From: Streptomyces sp. S3(2020)
GTDB taxonomy: Bacteria > Actinomycetota > Actinomycetes > Streptomycetales > Streptomycetaceae
Assembly (NCBI RefSeq): GCF_013044505.1
Contig: NZ_JABERD010000036.1
Location: 1-61,341, forward strand
Direction: 5' to 3'
DNA: 61,341 bases
Of this stretch, positions 8,635-17,619 are shown one piece after another; positions within the stretch are counted from its first letter, which is position 1, and each line of letters starts with the position of its first letter. Made by a program: the position numbers and the translations under genes. A model generated the notes under the pieces. It had not been told where the DNA came from and searched no databases. It was given only the letters and a program-made list of their open reading frames with translations.

Positions 8635-8677
8635 GACGGCCGGGTTCTGGACGACGACGGTCCGGAGCCCGGCCGTC
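8635..8677 (+). terminator. Hairpin terminator after RND gene
   Basis: A 17-bp stem (8635-8651 with 8661-8677, two G-T wobble pairs) with a 9-nt loop begins 8 bp after the stop codon. No U tract follows, which is normal for Streptomyces. Confidence 0.75.
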
Positions 8678-8738
8678 GGCGTTTCGGCGTTCTGTATCTT
8701 GTGGCTCGAACTGCTTTACGGAGAAGGGGATCCCGGTC

Positions 8739-10985
8739 GTGCCACTGCACAAGGACGACCCGAAATCGGTCGGCGGGTACAAGCTGGTCGACCGGCTCGG
8801 CTCCGGAGGCATGGGTGTCGTCTACTGGGGCAGATCGCGCTCGGGCCGTGACGTCGCCGTCAAGGTGGTGCACGCCCAGTACGCGGAGGACAAGGTCTTC
8901 CGCGCCCGCTTCCGGCAGGAGATCGAGTCCGTCCGCAAGGTCAGCGGCGCCTTCACCGCGCCCGTGGTGGACGCCGACCCGGACGCGATACGGCCCTGGA
9001 TGGCGACCCAGTACGTCCCCGGCAGCTCCCTCGCCGAACGGATCCGCGACCAGGGAGCCCTCCGGAGCACCGAACTGCGGCGGCTGGCCCTGGGGTTGGT
9101 GGAGGCGCTGGAGGACATCCACCGGGCCGGAGTGGTGCACCGGGACCTCAAGCCCGCCAACGTGCTGATGGCCGAGGACGGCCCCCGCGTCATCGACTTC
9201 GGCATCTCCCGCGCCGCCGAGAACCACCACACCCTCACCGAGACCGGCCAGATGATCGGCACCCCGCCCTTCATGTCACCGGAGCAGTTCACCGACGCCC
9301 GCACGGTCGGACCCGCCTCGGACGTCTTCTCGCTCGCCGCGCTCCTGGTCTTCTCGGCCACCGGACGCGGCCCCTTCGACGCCGACAGTCCGTACCTGAC
9401 CGCCTTCCGGGTCGTCCACGAGGCGCCAGGACTGGACGGAGTGCCGCAGCCGTTGCGCGCGGTCCTGGAGCGCTGCCTGGTCAAGGAGGCCGCCGACCGG
9501 CCCCAACTGGACGTACTGGCCAAGGAGTTCGCCCAGGCCCTGCCCGAGCCCGACCCCATGGACCCGGACACCACGACCCTGCGGCTGGCCGACCTGAGGA
9601 CCGTGGAGGAGACCTACGCCGGGACCGGCCACGCCCCGCCCGGAAGGGTCACCCGGCCCGGGGGCGCGGGGCGCCGCAGGGGCCGCCGCCCCTTGCTGGC
9701 GGTGGTCTGCACGCTGGGCGTCCTGGTGCTGGGGACGGGGTGGTACATGCGGTTCGGGCCGGGCTTCTCGGACGATGAACCGGCGGCGAGCTCCGCCACC
9801 CCCGGGGACTCCCGCTGGGCGGCCGTCCCCACCGGCTGGCAGGCCTGGCAGACGACGATGTTCGAGACCGCGCCGGCGGGCGAGATCAACCCGCTGGCGA
9901 AGGCCGGCGAGGACACGAGCGACGCCACCTGCCAGATGTACGAGAGCGCGGTCTACTGCGCGGGCAACACCGTCCTCCCGGTCCGCCTGGACGGCCGTAC
10001 CGGCGCCACCGTCTGGCGCTCCGCCCTCGCGACCTCCGCCGAGGGCGCGGACTCCTCGGGGAACAACTTCGAGCTCCTCGGTGTGCGGGACGGCGCGATG
10101 ATCCTTCAGCACGACGTCTACGCGGCCGACGGGAGCACCAGGTCGAGCATCGTCGCCCTCGACACCGGGACCGGCGACCAGCTGTGGACCCGTGACCGGG
10201 GAGGGCCGAGCGCCGACCAGCTCATGGTCGGGGACTTCGTCATGACCCCCGACGCCAGTGGCCGGCTGGTGACCGCCCGTTCCCCGCGCACCGGCACCGA
10301 TCACTGGACCGCACAGCTGCCGGCCGGCGACTACTGCACCTTCGAGACGGCGGACTCCCGCCTGTACGCGCACTGCTTCCCGGACGACGAGTCCAAGGAC
10401 GCCGTACTTCTGGAACTGGACAAGACCGACGGAACAGTGCGCCGACGTCTGAGCACCCCGAACGGGAGCGGCCTGCTCGGCACCGTCGACGGCCGCCTCG
10501 CCGTCGCCGTCGCGGTCGACGGCGGCTCCGGCCCGGCCCGCCTCCAGGACAACGCCTTCGACGAGATCCGGCTCCTCGACCCGGCCACCGGCGCCACCAC
10601 CACGACCAGACTCACGCGGAGCCACACGAGCTCGATCCGCCTGGCCGCCGGCACCGTCTGGATCACCGGGGTCAACGGCCAGGTCACCGCGGTCTCCCCG
10701 CTGACCGGCAAACAGCTCTGGCAGACCCGGACCAGCGTCGAGGACTCGGGGCCGCCCACCTACGACCCCACCACCCACACGCTCTACCTGGCCAGCATCA
10801 GCGGCCGGGTCGCCGCCCTCGACTCCCGCAAGGGCACGCTGCTCTGGGAGACCGGCGCCCAGGCCGACCAGCTCGCCAGCGGCGACACGGTCAAGTCCAA
10901 GGTGTCGCTGGACGGCGGGGCGGTGGTCGTGAACACGCCGAACGGAACGGTCTTCAGCCTGGACCCCGCTCACCCCTCGGGGTGA
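8739..10985 (+). CDS. membrane Ser/Thr protein kinase with PQQ-like beta-propeller sensor
   Basis: 748 residues. The N-terminal Hanks-type kinase is complete: Gly loop LGSGGMGVVY, Lys42 in VAVKVV, catalytic HRDLKPAN (Asp136), metal-binding DFG at 153-155 and an APE-like SPEQ. After about residue 275 comes a linker, then one hydrophobic segment (about 318-335) and an extracytoplasmic domain of 400 residues with repeated PQQ/quinoprotein-type blades (for example TGATVWRSAL, TGDQLWTRDR, TGKQLWQTRT, KGTLLWETGA). The architecture is a receptor kinase with a beta-propeller ligand sensor; the ligand is unknown. GTG at 8739 has a strong ggagaaggggat site. It converges on nadA with only 18 bp between stops. 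A paralogue lies at 30064. Confidence 0.93.
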   Translation: MPLHKDDPKSVGGYKLVDRLGSGGMGVVYWGRSRSGRDVAVKVVHAQYAEDKVFRARFRQEIESVRKVSGAFTAPVVDADPDAIRPWMATQYVPGSSLAERIRDQGALRSTELRRLALGLVEALEDIHRAGVVHRDLKPANVLMAEDGPRVIDFGISRAAENHHTLTETGQMIGTPPFMSPEQFTDARTVGPASDVFSLAALLVFSATGRGPFDADSPYLTAFRVVHEAPGLDGVPQPLRAVLERCLVKEAADRPQLDVLAKEFAQALPEPDPMDPDTTTLRLADLRTVEETYAGTGHAPPGRVTRPGGAGRRRGRRPLLAVVCTLGVLVLGTGWYMRFGPGFSDDEPAASSATPGDSRWAAVPTGWQAWQTTMFETAPAGEINPLAKAGEDTSDATCQMYESAVYCAGNTVLPVRLDGRTGATVWRSALATSAEGADSSGNNFELLGVRDGAMILQHDVYAADGSTRSSIVALDTGTGDQLWTRDRGGPSADQLMVGDFVMTPDASGRLVTARSPRTGTDHWTAQLPAGDYCTFETADSRLYAHCFPDDESKDAVLLELDKTDGTVRRRLSTPNGSGLLGTVDGRLAVAVAVDGGSGPARLQDNAFDEIRLLDPATGATTTTRLTRSHTSSIRLAAGTVWITGVNGQVTAVSPLTGKQLWQTRTSVEDSGPPTYDPTTHTLYLASISGRVAALDSRKGTLLWETGAQADQLASGDTVKSKVSLDGGAVVVNTPNGTVFSLDPAHPSG

Positions 10986-11003
10986 GCGGGCGCCGCGGGA
11001 GTC

Positions 11004-12188
11004 CTACGGCAGCGCCAGCATCCGCTCCAGCGCCAGCTTCGCGAACGCCTCGGTCTCCTTGTCGACCTCGATGCGGTTGACGAGGTTGCCCTCGGCGAGG
11101 GACTCCAGGGTCCAGACGAGGTGCGGGAGGTCGATGCGGTTCATCGTCGAGCAGAAGCAGACCGTCCTGTCGAGGAAGACGATCTCCTTGCCCTCGGGCG
11201 CGAAACGGTTCGCGAGCCGTCGTACGAGATTCAGCTCGGTCCCGATGGCCCACTTGGAACCGGCGGGGGCGGCCTCCAGGGCCTTGATGATGTACTCGGT
11301 CGAGCCGACGTAGTCGGCCGCGGCCACGACCTCGTGCCTGCACTCGGGGTGCACCAGCACGTTGACGCCCGGGATCCGCTCCCGCACGTCCCGCACCGAC
11401 TCCAGGCTGAAGCGGCCGTGCACCGAGCAGTGCCCGCGCCACAGGATCATCTTCGCGTCGCGCAGCTGCTCGGCGGTCAGCCCGCCGTTCGGCTTGTGCG
11501 GGTTGTAGAGGACGCAGTCCTCCAGCGTCATCCCCATGTCGCGGACCGCGGTGTTGCGCCCCAGGTGCTGGTCGGGCAGGAACAGCACCTTCTCACCCTG
11601 CTCGAAGGCCCACTCCAGCGCCCGCTGGGCATTGGAGGAGGTGCAGATCGTGCCGCCGTGCTTGCCCGTGAACGCCTTGATGTCCGCGGAGGAGTTCATG
11701 TACGAGACGGGCACGACCTGCTCGGCTATCCCGGCCTCGGTCAGCACGTCCCAGCACTCGGCGACCTGCTCGGCGGTGGCCATGTCGGCCATCGAGCATC
11801 CGGCGGCCAGGTCCGGCAGCACGACCTTCTGGTCGTCGCCGGTCAGGATGTCCGCGGACTCGGCCATGAAGTGCACACCGCAGAACACGATGTACTCGGC
11901 CTCCGGGCGCGCGGCCGCGTCCCGGGCCAGCTTGAAGGAGTCACCCGTGACATCGGCGAACTGGATGACCTCGTCGCGCTGGTAGTGGTGGCCGAGCACG
12001 AAGACCTTGTCCCCGAGCTTCTCCTTGGCCGCGCGGGCCCGCTCCACCAGGTCCGGGTCGGACGGCGAGGGCAGGTCACCGGGGCACTCCACACCCCGCT
12101 CGCTCTTCGGGTCGGCCTCACGGCCGAGGAGCAGCAGGGCGAGAGGGCTCGGCTGTACGTCGAGCTCCGTGGTCTGGGCGGTGGTCAC
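11004..12188 (-). CDS. nadA: quinolinate synthase NadA
   Basis: 394 residues. NadA condenses iminoaspartate with dihydroxyacetone phosphate to quinolinate, the first committed intermediate of de novo NAD synthesis, using a [4Fe-4S] cluster. Visible family signatures are VLGHHYQRDE, CGVHFMAES, MNSSADIKAF and NPHKPNGG, and the cluster-region cysteines in HPECRH and RTVCFCSTMNR. GTG at 12188 (MTTAQTTE) is chosen over GTG at 12197 because the aaaggg site is 8 nt away from the former but abuts the latter. nadB and nadC are not in this window. It is divergent from an A-type Fe-S carrier gene, which fits cluster delivery to NadA. Confidence 0.96.
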   Translation of the reverse strand: MTTAQTTELDVQPSPLALLLLGREADPKSERGVECPGDLPSPSDPDLVERARAAKEKLGDKVFVLGHHYQRDEVIQFADVTGDSFKLARDAAARPEAEYIVFCGVHFMAESADILTGDDQKVVLPDLAAGCSMADMATAEQVAECWDVLTEAGIAEQVVPVSYMNSSADIKAFTGKHGGTICTSSNAQRALEWAFEQGEKVLFLPDQHLGRNTAVRDMGMTLEDCVLYNPHKPNGGLTAEQLRDAKMILWRGHCSVHGRFSLESVRDVRERIPGVNVLVHPECRHEVVAAADYVGSTEYIIKALEAAPAGSKWAIGTELNLVRRLANRFAPEGKEIVFLDRTVCFCSTMNRIDLPHLVWTLESLAEGNLVNRIEVDKETEAFAKLALERMLALP

Positions 12189-12219
12189 GACACGCACCCT
12201 TTCTACTTTTCGTCGATCT

Positions 12220-12272
12220 GACGTTATCTATCATAACCCGGTTCACGTCACTTTGACGATGGTCATAACGTC
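12220..12272. promoter_or_regulatory. Inverted-repeat control region between nadA and erpA
   Basis: This 270-bp divergent spacer has an unusually AT-rich core. GACGTTAT at 12220-12227 recurs inverted as ATAACGTC at 12265-12272, 37 bp apart, and the first copy is itself part of GTTAT-N5-ATAAC (12223-12237). The arrangement could bind a repressor of nadA (an NAD-responsive regulator would be logical), but I cannot match it to a known operator. The first repeat lies about 35 bp upstream of the nadA start. Confidence 0.35.
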
Positions 12273-12455
12273 GATGTGACATGAATCCCGGTGCCGTACC
12301 GGCGGGTGATCTTCGGGCCGCTGTTCGCTTCGTCGCGGGTGTGCGAGCATGAAAGGACAGGCGAAAAGACAAGTCGCTCGGCCCGGAATGAATCCGCGGC
12401 CCTGACGGTTGCAACCGTCGGCAAGCAGTCTCCGTACAACCCGGGAGAGATGTAG

Positions 12456-12812
12456 ATGTCCGTATCGGACGAGAAGACCACTGTCAGCGACGGCATCCTC
12501 CTGTCCGACGCCGCCGCGGCGAAGGTCAAGGCCCTGCTCGACCAGGAAGGCCGTGACGACCTGGCCCTGCGCGTGGCCGTTCAGCCCGGTGGCTGCTCCG
12601 GCCTGCGCTACCAGCTCTTCTTCGACGAGCGCTCCCTCGACGGCGATGTCGTCAAGGACTTCGGCGGCGTCAAGGTCGTCACCGACCGTATGAGCGCCCC
12701 CTACCTGGGCGGCGCCTCGATCGACTTCGTCGACACGATCGAGAAGCAGGGCTTCACGATCGACAACCCGAACGCGACGGGCTCCTGCGCCTGCGGCGAC
12801 TCGTTCAGCTAA
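12456..12812 (+). CDS. erpA: HesB/IscA/ErpA-type iron-sulfur carrier
   Basis: 118 residues, full length for an A-type carrier. The three cluster-binding cysteines are in place: Cys47 in QPGGCSGLRYQ and Cys111/Cys113 in the C-terminal GSCACGDSFS. The protein takes Fe-S clusters from the scaffold and hands them to apo-enzymes. The ATG has a good gggagagatgt leader. Its likely clients nearby are NadA ([4Fe-4S]) and possibly the Rieske subunit QcrA. The mycobacterial counterpart (Rv2204c) also sits near the ctaC/qcr genes. A strong bidirectional terminator follows. Confidence 0.94.
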   Translation: MSVSDEKTTVSDGILLSDAAAAKVKALLDQEGRDDLALRVAVQPGGCSGLRYQLFFDERSLDGDVVKDFGGVKVVTDRMSAPYLGGASIDFVDTIEKQGFTIDNPNATGSCACGDSFS

Positions 12813-12856
12813 ATCCCGTAGGACACAGTCCGTTCGCAGGACACAGTCCCTACGTC

Positions 12857-12899
12857 CGTGAAGGCGGCGGCCCCCTCCGACAGGGCCGCCGCCTTCACG
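12857..12899. terminator. Bidirectional hairpin terminator
   Basis: A perfect 17-bp stem (12857-12873 with 12883-12899) and 9-nt loop lie between the convergent erpA and membrane-protein genes. Just before it, ggacacagtcc is repeated directly at 12821 and 12839. Confidence 0.85.
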
Positions 12900-12912
12900 C
12901 GTTCCAGGGCGG

Positions 12913-14748
12913 TCAGCGCGCCCCGGACGTCTCCGGCAGCCGTGCCCCCGCCTTCTCCAGCGGGATCCCGGTGCCGTCCGTGCCCACGACCTTCCGGTCG
13001 CCCAGCGGTGCGTCCAGCCGCACGGTCTCGTGGTAGATCTTCGCGATCATGATGCAGATCTTGTCCGGCCAGGGCGTCTCGGTGACCTGGACGGTGACCG
13101 TGTCGAGACCCTCGACGACGGACGCCTTGTAGTCGGCGCAGACCCCACCGGTGTAGGTGACCGACAACTCGTCACCCTCGGCGGTGTAGCCCTCCACCGT
13201 CACGTCCCGCTCGGCCGGCGCCGCGGTCGGCTGGTCGGGGTCGGGACCCGTCGGCCGCGGGCTCGGCTGCCCCGTCGGCTCGTCGGTCGGCTCCGCGGAC
13301 GGCGTGGCCGAGGCCAGGAACTTCGGGTCGATCGCGGGATACGTCACGGTGAAACCGTCCTGCCCGCCCGACGCCCGCACCTCGAACAGCCACGACGGCA
13401 CCAGCGCCTGCCGGGCGTCCACGGAGTGCGAGGCCAGCCCGAACACTGCCTTCTCGACCGTGATCGTCTCCTGCTCCGGCGTGGTGGTCGTCCCCTCCGA
13501 GCCGCAGGGCGCCTCCAGGCGGTCCTTCAGCGGTACGGGGGTGGCGCAGCCGCCGATGCCCATGCGGTGGTCGGTCGCCGGTGCCGCGTTCAGCAGGTCC
13601 AGCGCCTCCCCGGCACTCACGACGGGGTAGGTGTCGCTCTTCGCCGGCGTCTTCAACTGGCCGTTGCCGCCGACCACTTCGCCCTGCGCGTTGACGGTGA
13701 CCCCGGTCGTCCAGCCGTGCGTCGGCAGCCCGCCGACCACCGGATCGGCGTTCACCACCCGCTGGGCGCCCATGACCTGGCTCGCGTCGACCTTCGCGTC
13801 GTCCTGCCCCACGGCCTTGAGAACGGGCGCCGCCGCCTTCTTCGCGGCCTCCTCGCTCACCGGGTCGCCGGCCGGTGCGGCGGGGTCGCTCGCACACACG
13901 GTCTCGCTCTCGCAGGCGTCGGTGCCCGGCGCGTACCGGTGGAACGTCCACGCCCCCGGCGCCTGCTGGTTCACCTGGAGACTCGGCCCGGCCGCCTCCT
14001 GCCCGCCGACCTTCCAGGCCTTGCCCTCCAGGACCGGCGTCCCGTCCACCCCGAGCGCCTTCGCCAGCCGGGCCACGTCGTCCTTGGTGACCTCGCCGCT
14101 CGCCCGGTACACGGGGGCCTCACCGGGGCCGTCCGGCAGCGTGCCGGTGGCCTGGTAGGTGACGCCGTACGGGTTGGGCTCACCCGGCGCGATGCCGCTC
14201 GTGCCGCCCTCGCCCCCGGTGTACCCGTCGAGCCGGAGCAGCGGGGGAGTGTCGTCGCCGTTCGCCCCGGATGTCGTACCGCCATCGCCCGAGCCGCCGG
14301 AGGCCGAGGTGGCGAGATACGCCCCGCCGCCCCCGACGAGCAGCACGGCGGCCGCGACGGAGGCGACGAGCACGGGGGAGCGGCGCCGGGAGGAGCGCGG
14401 GACCTCGGGCTCACCGTCCCGGGGCACCTCGTGCTGCTCGTTGGAGAGCTCGGACGCGCCGGAGACCTCGGACGCGTGAGAGACCTCGGACGCGTCGGAA
14501 GCCTCGGAGGCGTCAGCAGCTTCGGCGGGTTCGGTGGGCTCGGAAGGCTCATCGGCCTCGGAAGCCGCAGTGGCTTCGACGGCCTCGGGAGTCTCGGTGT
14601 CCTCAGCACCCTCGGCCGCCTCCGGGGCCCCCTCCGTCGCCGTACCGCCCTCGTCGTCGGCGAGTTCGGTGGCCCCGGCACCCTCATCGGCGCTCGTGGC
14701 CTTGCCGACCTCGGCGTCGTCGTCGTTCTCGGGTCGCTCGGTGTTCAC
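12913..14748 (-). CDS. single-span membrane protein with acidic low-complexity N-terminus
   Basis: 611 residues. The first 120 residues are cytoplasmic, extremely acidic and Ala/Ser/Glu/Thr rich, with six-residue repeats of the type (S/D)ASEVS. One membrane segment follows at about 125-146 after a basic stretch (SSRRRSPV), so the remaining 460 residues lie outside. The exterior part has a Pro/Thr-rich spacer (about 515-535) and no recognisable enzyme motif. GTG at 14748 is preceded by aaggag. In M. tuberculosis the gene between HesB and adoK (Rv2203) is also a membrane protein, so this may be a fast-diverging positional equivalent. Function unknown. Confidence 0.85.
   Translation of the reverse strand: MNTERPENDDDAEVGKATSADEGAGATELADDEGGTATEGAPEAAEGAEDTETPEAVEATAASEADEPSEPTEPAEAADASEASDASEVSHASEVSGASELSNEQHEVPRDGEPEVPRSSRRRSPVLVASVAAAVLLVGGGGAYLATSASGGSGDGGTTSGANGDDTPPLLRLDGYTGGEGGTSGIAPGEPNPYGVTYQATGTLPDGPGEAPVYRASGEVTKDDVARLAKALGVDGTPVLEGKAWKVGGQEAAGPSLQVNQQAPGAWTFHRYAPGTDACESETVCASDPAAPAGDPVSEEAAKKAAAPVLKAVGQDDAKVDASQVMGAQRVVNADPVVGGLPTHGWTTGVTVNAQGEVVGGNGQLKTPAKSDTYPVVSAGEALDLLNAAPATDHRMGIGGCATPVPLKDRLEAPCGSEGTTTTPEQETITVEKAVFGLASHSVDARQALVPSWLFEVRASGGQDGFTVTYPAIDPKFLASATPSAEPTDEPTGQPSPRPTGPDPDQPTAAPAERDVTVEGYTAEGDELSVTYTGGVCADYKASVVEGLDTVTVQVTETPWPDKICIMIAKIYHETVRLDAPLGDRKVVGTDGTGIPLEKAGARLPETSGAR
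14456..14527 (-). repeat. 18-bp tandem repeat inside membrane-protein gene
   Basis: Four imperfect 18-bp units (14456, 14474, 14492, 14510), each with a core near acctcggacgcg, encode the six-residue acidic repeats of the cytoplasmic tail. In-frame 18-bp units allow length change without frameshift. Confidence 0.8.
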
Positions 14749-14899
14749 CGCATCGCTCCTTCGGCCGCGCGTCTGTCCCTATGACCCTGACCCGACCCTG
14801 TCAAAACGGTCGGCTGGAGGGTCGTATCCCACATCCCCTTTACGGGGGACAGCGATGGGACGCGGCGGGGGAGCGCATGGTTCCCCGAAAGGCGCTGTT

Positions 14900-15109
14900 T
14901 CAGTCGCCGTAGTCCGACATCGCGTCCAGCAGCCGGGCGGACTTCGTCGGAACGGTCACCCCGTGGATGAGTGAGGGGGAGACGGGAAGGGCAGTGACCC
15001 GGTCGGGAGCCACCCAGTGCGGGGCCATCCGGGCACAGTCGCCGAGCAGCGCCGCGAGATCGCCGTCCGGGTCGGCCGGAACGGGGGCGTGGACCTTGAG
15101 GTTCGTCAT
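14900..15109 (-). CDS. small hypothetical protein (69 aa)
   Basis: 69 residues starting MTNLKVHAPVPADPDGDL, no membrane segment or cysteine pair. GC usage at third positions and the compact open frame between two intergenic spacers support a real gene. The ATG has only a weak upstream site. It is divergent from the PfkB-family gene, and an AT-rich patch (agatctactatcgggtag, 15145-15162) lies between them. I do not recognise a family. Confidence 0.55.
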   Translation of the reverse strand: MTNLKVHAPVPADPDGDLAALLGDCARMAPHWVAPDRVTALPVSPSLIHGVTVPTKSARLLDAMSDYGD

Positions 15110-15172
15110 GACGGCACCGTATGCAGGTCGGAGCCCGCGAAGAAAGATCTACTATCGGGTAGTTTTGGCTGC

Positions 15173-15201
15173 TTCAGAGGCTCGTGCCGACCGGGTAGCG
15201 T
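15173..15201 (+). promoter_or_regulatory. Candidate promoter of the PfkB-family kinase
   Basis: A weak -35 (TTCAGA, 15173-15178), 17-bp spacer and -10 TAGCGT (15196-15201) would give a start near 15208, leaving a leader of about 33 nt with an aggag site before the GTG. Confidence 0.35.
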
Positions 15202-15240
15202 GAACTGTCAATAAACCCTCCCCTCAGGAGAGTCCTCGCC

Positions 15241-16215
15241 GTGCGCATCGCAGTCACCGGCTCCATCGCCACCGACCACCTCATGACCTTCCCCGGCCGC
15301 TTCGCCGACCAGCTCGTCGCGGACCAGTTGCACACGGTCTCGCTCTCCTTCCTGGTCGACAACCTGGACGTACGCCGGGGCGGCGTCGGCGCGAACATCG
15401 CCTTCGGTATGGGCCAGCTCGGCACCGCGCCGATCCTGGTCGGCGCCGCGGGTTTCGACTTCGACGAGTACCGGGCCTGGCTGGACCGCCATGGCGTCGA
15501 CACCGCGTCCGTCCGTATCTCCGAGACGCTGCACACCGCGCGCTTCGTCTGCACCACCGACGCCGACCACAACCAGATCGGCTCCTTCTACACCGGTGCG
15601 ATGAGCGAGGCCCGCCTCATCGAGCTGAAGACCGTCGCCGACCGCGTCGACGGCCTCGACCTGGTCCTCATCGGCGCCGACGACCCCGAGGCGATGCTCC
15701 GGCACACGGAGGAGTGCCGCTCGCGCGGCATTCCGTTCGCCGCGGACTTCTCCCAGCAGATCGCCCGTATGAACGGCGACGAGATCCGGGTCCTGCTGGA
15801 GGGCGCGACGTACCTGTTCTCCAACGAGTACGAGAAGGGCCTCATCGAGTCGAAGACCGGCTGGACGGACGAGGAGATCCTCGCCAAGGTCGGCCACCGG
15901 GTCACGACGCTGGGCTCGCACGGTGTCCGTATCGAGCGGGTCGGCCAGGACCCGATCGAGGTCGGCTGCGCGGAGGAGGAGCGCAAGGCCGACCCCACGG
16001 GCGTGGGCGACGCGTTCCGCGCGGGGTTCCTGTCGGGTCTTGTCTGGGGCGTCTCCCTGGAGCGCGCGGCGCAGGTCGGGTGCATGCTGGCGACGCTGGT
16101 CATCGAGACGGTGGGTACGCAGGAGTACCAGTTGAAGCGGGCCCACTTCATGGATCGCTTCACCAAGGCGTACGGGCACGAGGCCGCGGGTGAGGTCAAG
16201 GGGTATCTGGGCTAG
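15241..16215 (+). CDS. PfkB-family kinase, adenosine-kinase-like
   Basis: 324 residues of the ribokinase/PfkB fold. The N-terminal substrate glycines appear in VRRGGVGANIAFGMG, and the ATP/anion-hole signature with the catalytic Asp in DPTGVGDAFRAGF. The length and sequence style match the actinobacterial group that includes M. tuberculosis AdoK (Rv2202c), which phosphorylates adenosine to AMP and also lies near ctaC. I therefore prefer adenosine kinase over sugar kinase, but residues that separate the two are not decisive by eye. GTG at 15241 follows an aggag site. It converges on the cysteine desulfurase gene, 22 bp apart. Confidence 0.88.
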   Translation: MRIAVTGSIATDHLMTFPGRFADQLVADQLHTVSLSFLVDNLDVRRGGVGANIAFGMGQLGTAPILVGAAGFDFDEYRAWLDRHGVDTASVRISETLHTARFVCTTDADHNQIGSFYTGAMSEARLIELKTVADRVDGLDLVLIGADDPEAMLRHTEECRSRGIPFAADFSQQIARMNGDEIRVLLEGATYLFSNEYEKGLIESKTGWTDEEILAKVGHRVTTLGSHGVRIERVGQDPIEVGCAEEERKADPTGVGDAFRAGFLSGLVWGVSLERAAQVGCMLATLVIETVGTQEYQLKRAHFMDRFTKAYGHEAAGEVKGYLG

Positions 16216-16237
16216 TCCGCCGTAGAAGACGGACAGA

Positions 16238-17602
16238 TCAGCTCGACCGGCGGACCAGGAAAGCCGTTCCCTGTTCCGCCGGTTCCTCTCCTACGTACTC
16301 CTGCTCCCGCATCTCGCACCATGCCGGGATGTCCAGCTTCGCCGCCTCGTCGTCCGACAGGACCCGGATCAGGCCGCCCACCGGCACATCGCCGATGACC
16401 TTCGCCAGCTCGATGACGGGGATCGGGCAGCGCTTGCCGAGGGAGTCCACGACCAGGACGTCATCGCGTACGGCGGTCTCCATGACCGGCGCGCCCAGCG
16501 TCTCCCGTACCCCCGACACCGCCCCCGGCAGCACGGCGAGGAACCTCTCCACGTCCTCCGCGGCCGCCCCCCGCGGCAACGAGACCCGCACATTCCCCTC
16601 ACTCAGCACCCCCATCGCCTTCAGCACATGGCTGGGCGTCAGCGTGCTGCTGGTGCAGGACGAGCCGGACGAAACGGAGAAACCCTCGCGGTCCAGCTCG
16701 TGCAGCAGTGTCTCCCCGTCGACATAGAGACAGGAGAAGGTGACGATCCCGGGCAGCCGCCGCTCCGGATCCCCCACCACCTCCACATCCGGCACCAGCC
16801 GCGGCACCCGCGTCCGGATCCGCTCCGTCAGCTCCCGCAGCCGCGGAGCCTCTTGGGCCGCCTCGGCCCGCACGGCCCGCAGCGAGGCCGCCGCCGCGAC
16901 GATCGCCGGGAGGTTCTCGAAGCCGTACCCCCTTTCGTCCGTGGGTCCTTGAGCGGCGAACCGCACCCCCTTGCGGACGACGAGCAGCCCGACGCCCGCC
17001 GGGCCGCCCCATTTGTGCGCACTCCCGGTGAGCAGCGACCACTCACCCTCGACCGGCCCCCAGGCCAGCGATTGCGCCGCGTCCACCAGCAGCGGCACGT
17101 CGGCGGCCCGGCAGACCTCGGCGACCTCCGCGACCGGCTGCACGGTCCCCACCTCATGGTTGGCGGACTGGAGACAGGCCAGCGCGGTGTCCGGCCGAAG
17201 CGCGGAGGCGTACGCGGCGGGGTCCACCCGCCCCGTGCGGCCGACACTCACCCGAGTGACCGAACCGCCCTCCTTCTCCTGTGCTTCGGCCGAATGGAGC
17301 ACGGAGGAATGTTCAACCGCTGACACGATCAGGTGACGTCCGACGCGCCGCCGCCCGCCCAACGCCCCAGCTGCACCGGCATGCACGGCAGCGGTCCCGG
17401 ACGGCGTGAACCCGAGCTCGTCCGGCCGACACCCCACGGCTTCGGCAGCGGCTTCCCGCGCGGCATCGAGCAACATCCGAGCCCGCCGCCCTTCCCGGTA
17501 CAGCCGTGCGGGGTCAGCCCACCCCTCGTCCAGCGAGGCCAACAGCGCCTGACGAGCGACGGGATGGAGGGGAACACTGGAAGCAGCGTCGAAATAGGAC
17601 AC
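16238..17602 (-). CDS. cysteine desulfurase fused to TusA-like sulfurtransferase
   Basis: 454 residues in two domains. Residues 1-370 form a class-V PLP enzyme: His98 in SAVEHSS, Asp174 in LLVDAAQ, the PLP lysine Lys197 in GSAHKWGG and the persulfide-forming Cys316 in SSGSSCTSS. Residues 382-454 form a TusA/SirA-like domain with its sulfur-accepting Cys392 in GKRCPIPVIELAK. In most bacteria IscS and TusA are separate proteins passing sulfur by persulfide relay; here the relay partners are joined. Likely use is tRNA thiolation, molybdopterin or general sulfur trafficking. The gene is monocistronic, divergent from ctaC and flanked by a dispersed repeat. Confidence 0.92.
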   Translation of the reverse strand: MSYFDAASSVPLHPVARQALLASLDEGWADPARLYREGRRARMLLDAAREAAAEAVGCRPDELGFTPSGTAAVHAGAAGALGGRRRVGRHLIVSAVEHSSVLHSAEAQEKEGGSVTRVSVGRTGRVDPAAYASALRPDTALACLQSANHEVGTVQPVAEVAEVCRAADVPLLVDAAQSLAWGPVEGEWSLLTGSAHKWGGPAGVGLLVVRKGVRFAAQGPTDERGYGFENLPAIVAAAASLRAVRAEAAQEAPRLRELTERIRTRVPRLVPDVEVVGDPERRLPGIVTFSCLYVDGETLLHELDREGFSVSSGSSCTSSTLTPSHVLKAMGVLSEGNVRVSLPRGAAAEDVERFLAVLPGAVSGVRETLGAPVMETAVRDDVLVVDSLGKRCPIPVIELAKVIGDVPVGGLIRVLSDDEAAKLDIPAWCEMREQEYVGEEPAEQGTAFLVRRSS

Positions 17603-17619
17603 ACGGCAACGCTAACCCC

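Noticed and set aside
7158..9230. Antisense open frame of 690 codons across the RND end and kinase start
   Set aside because: Composition artefact (Arg/Val/Gly/His-rich) crossing two genuine genes and a terminator.
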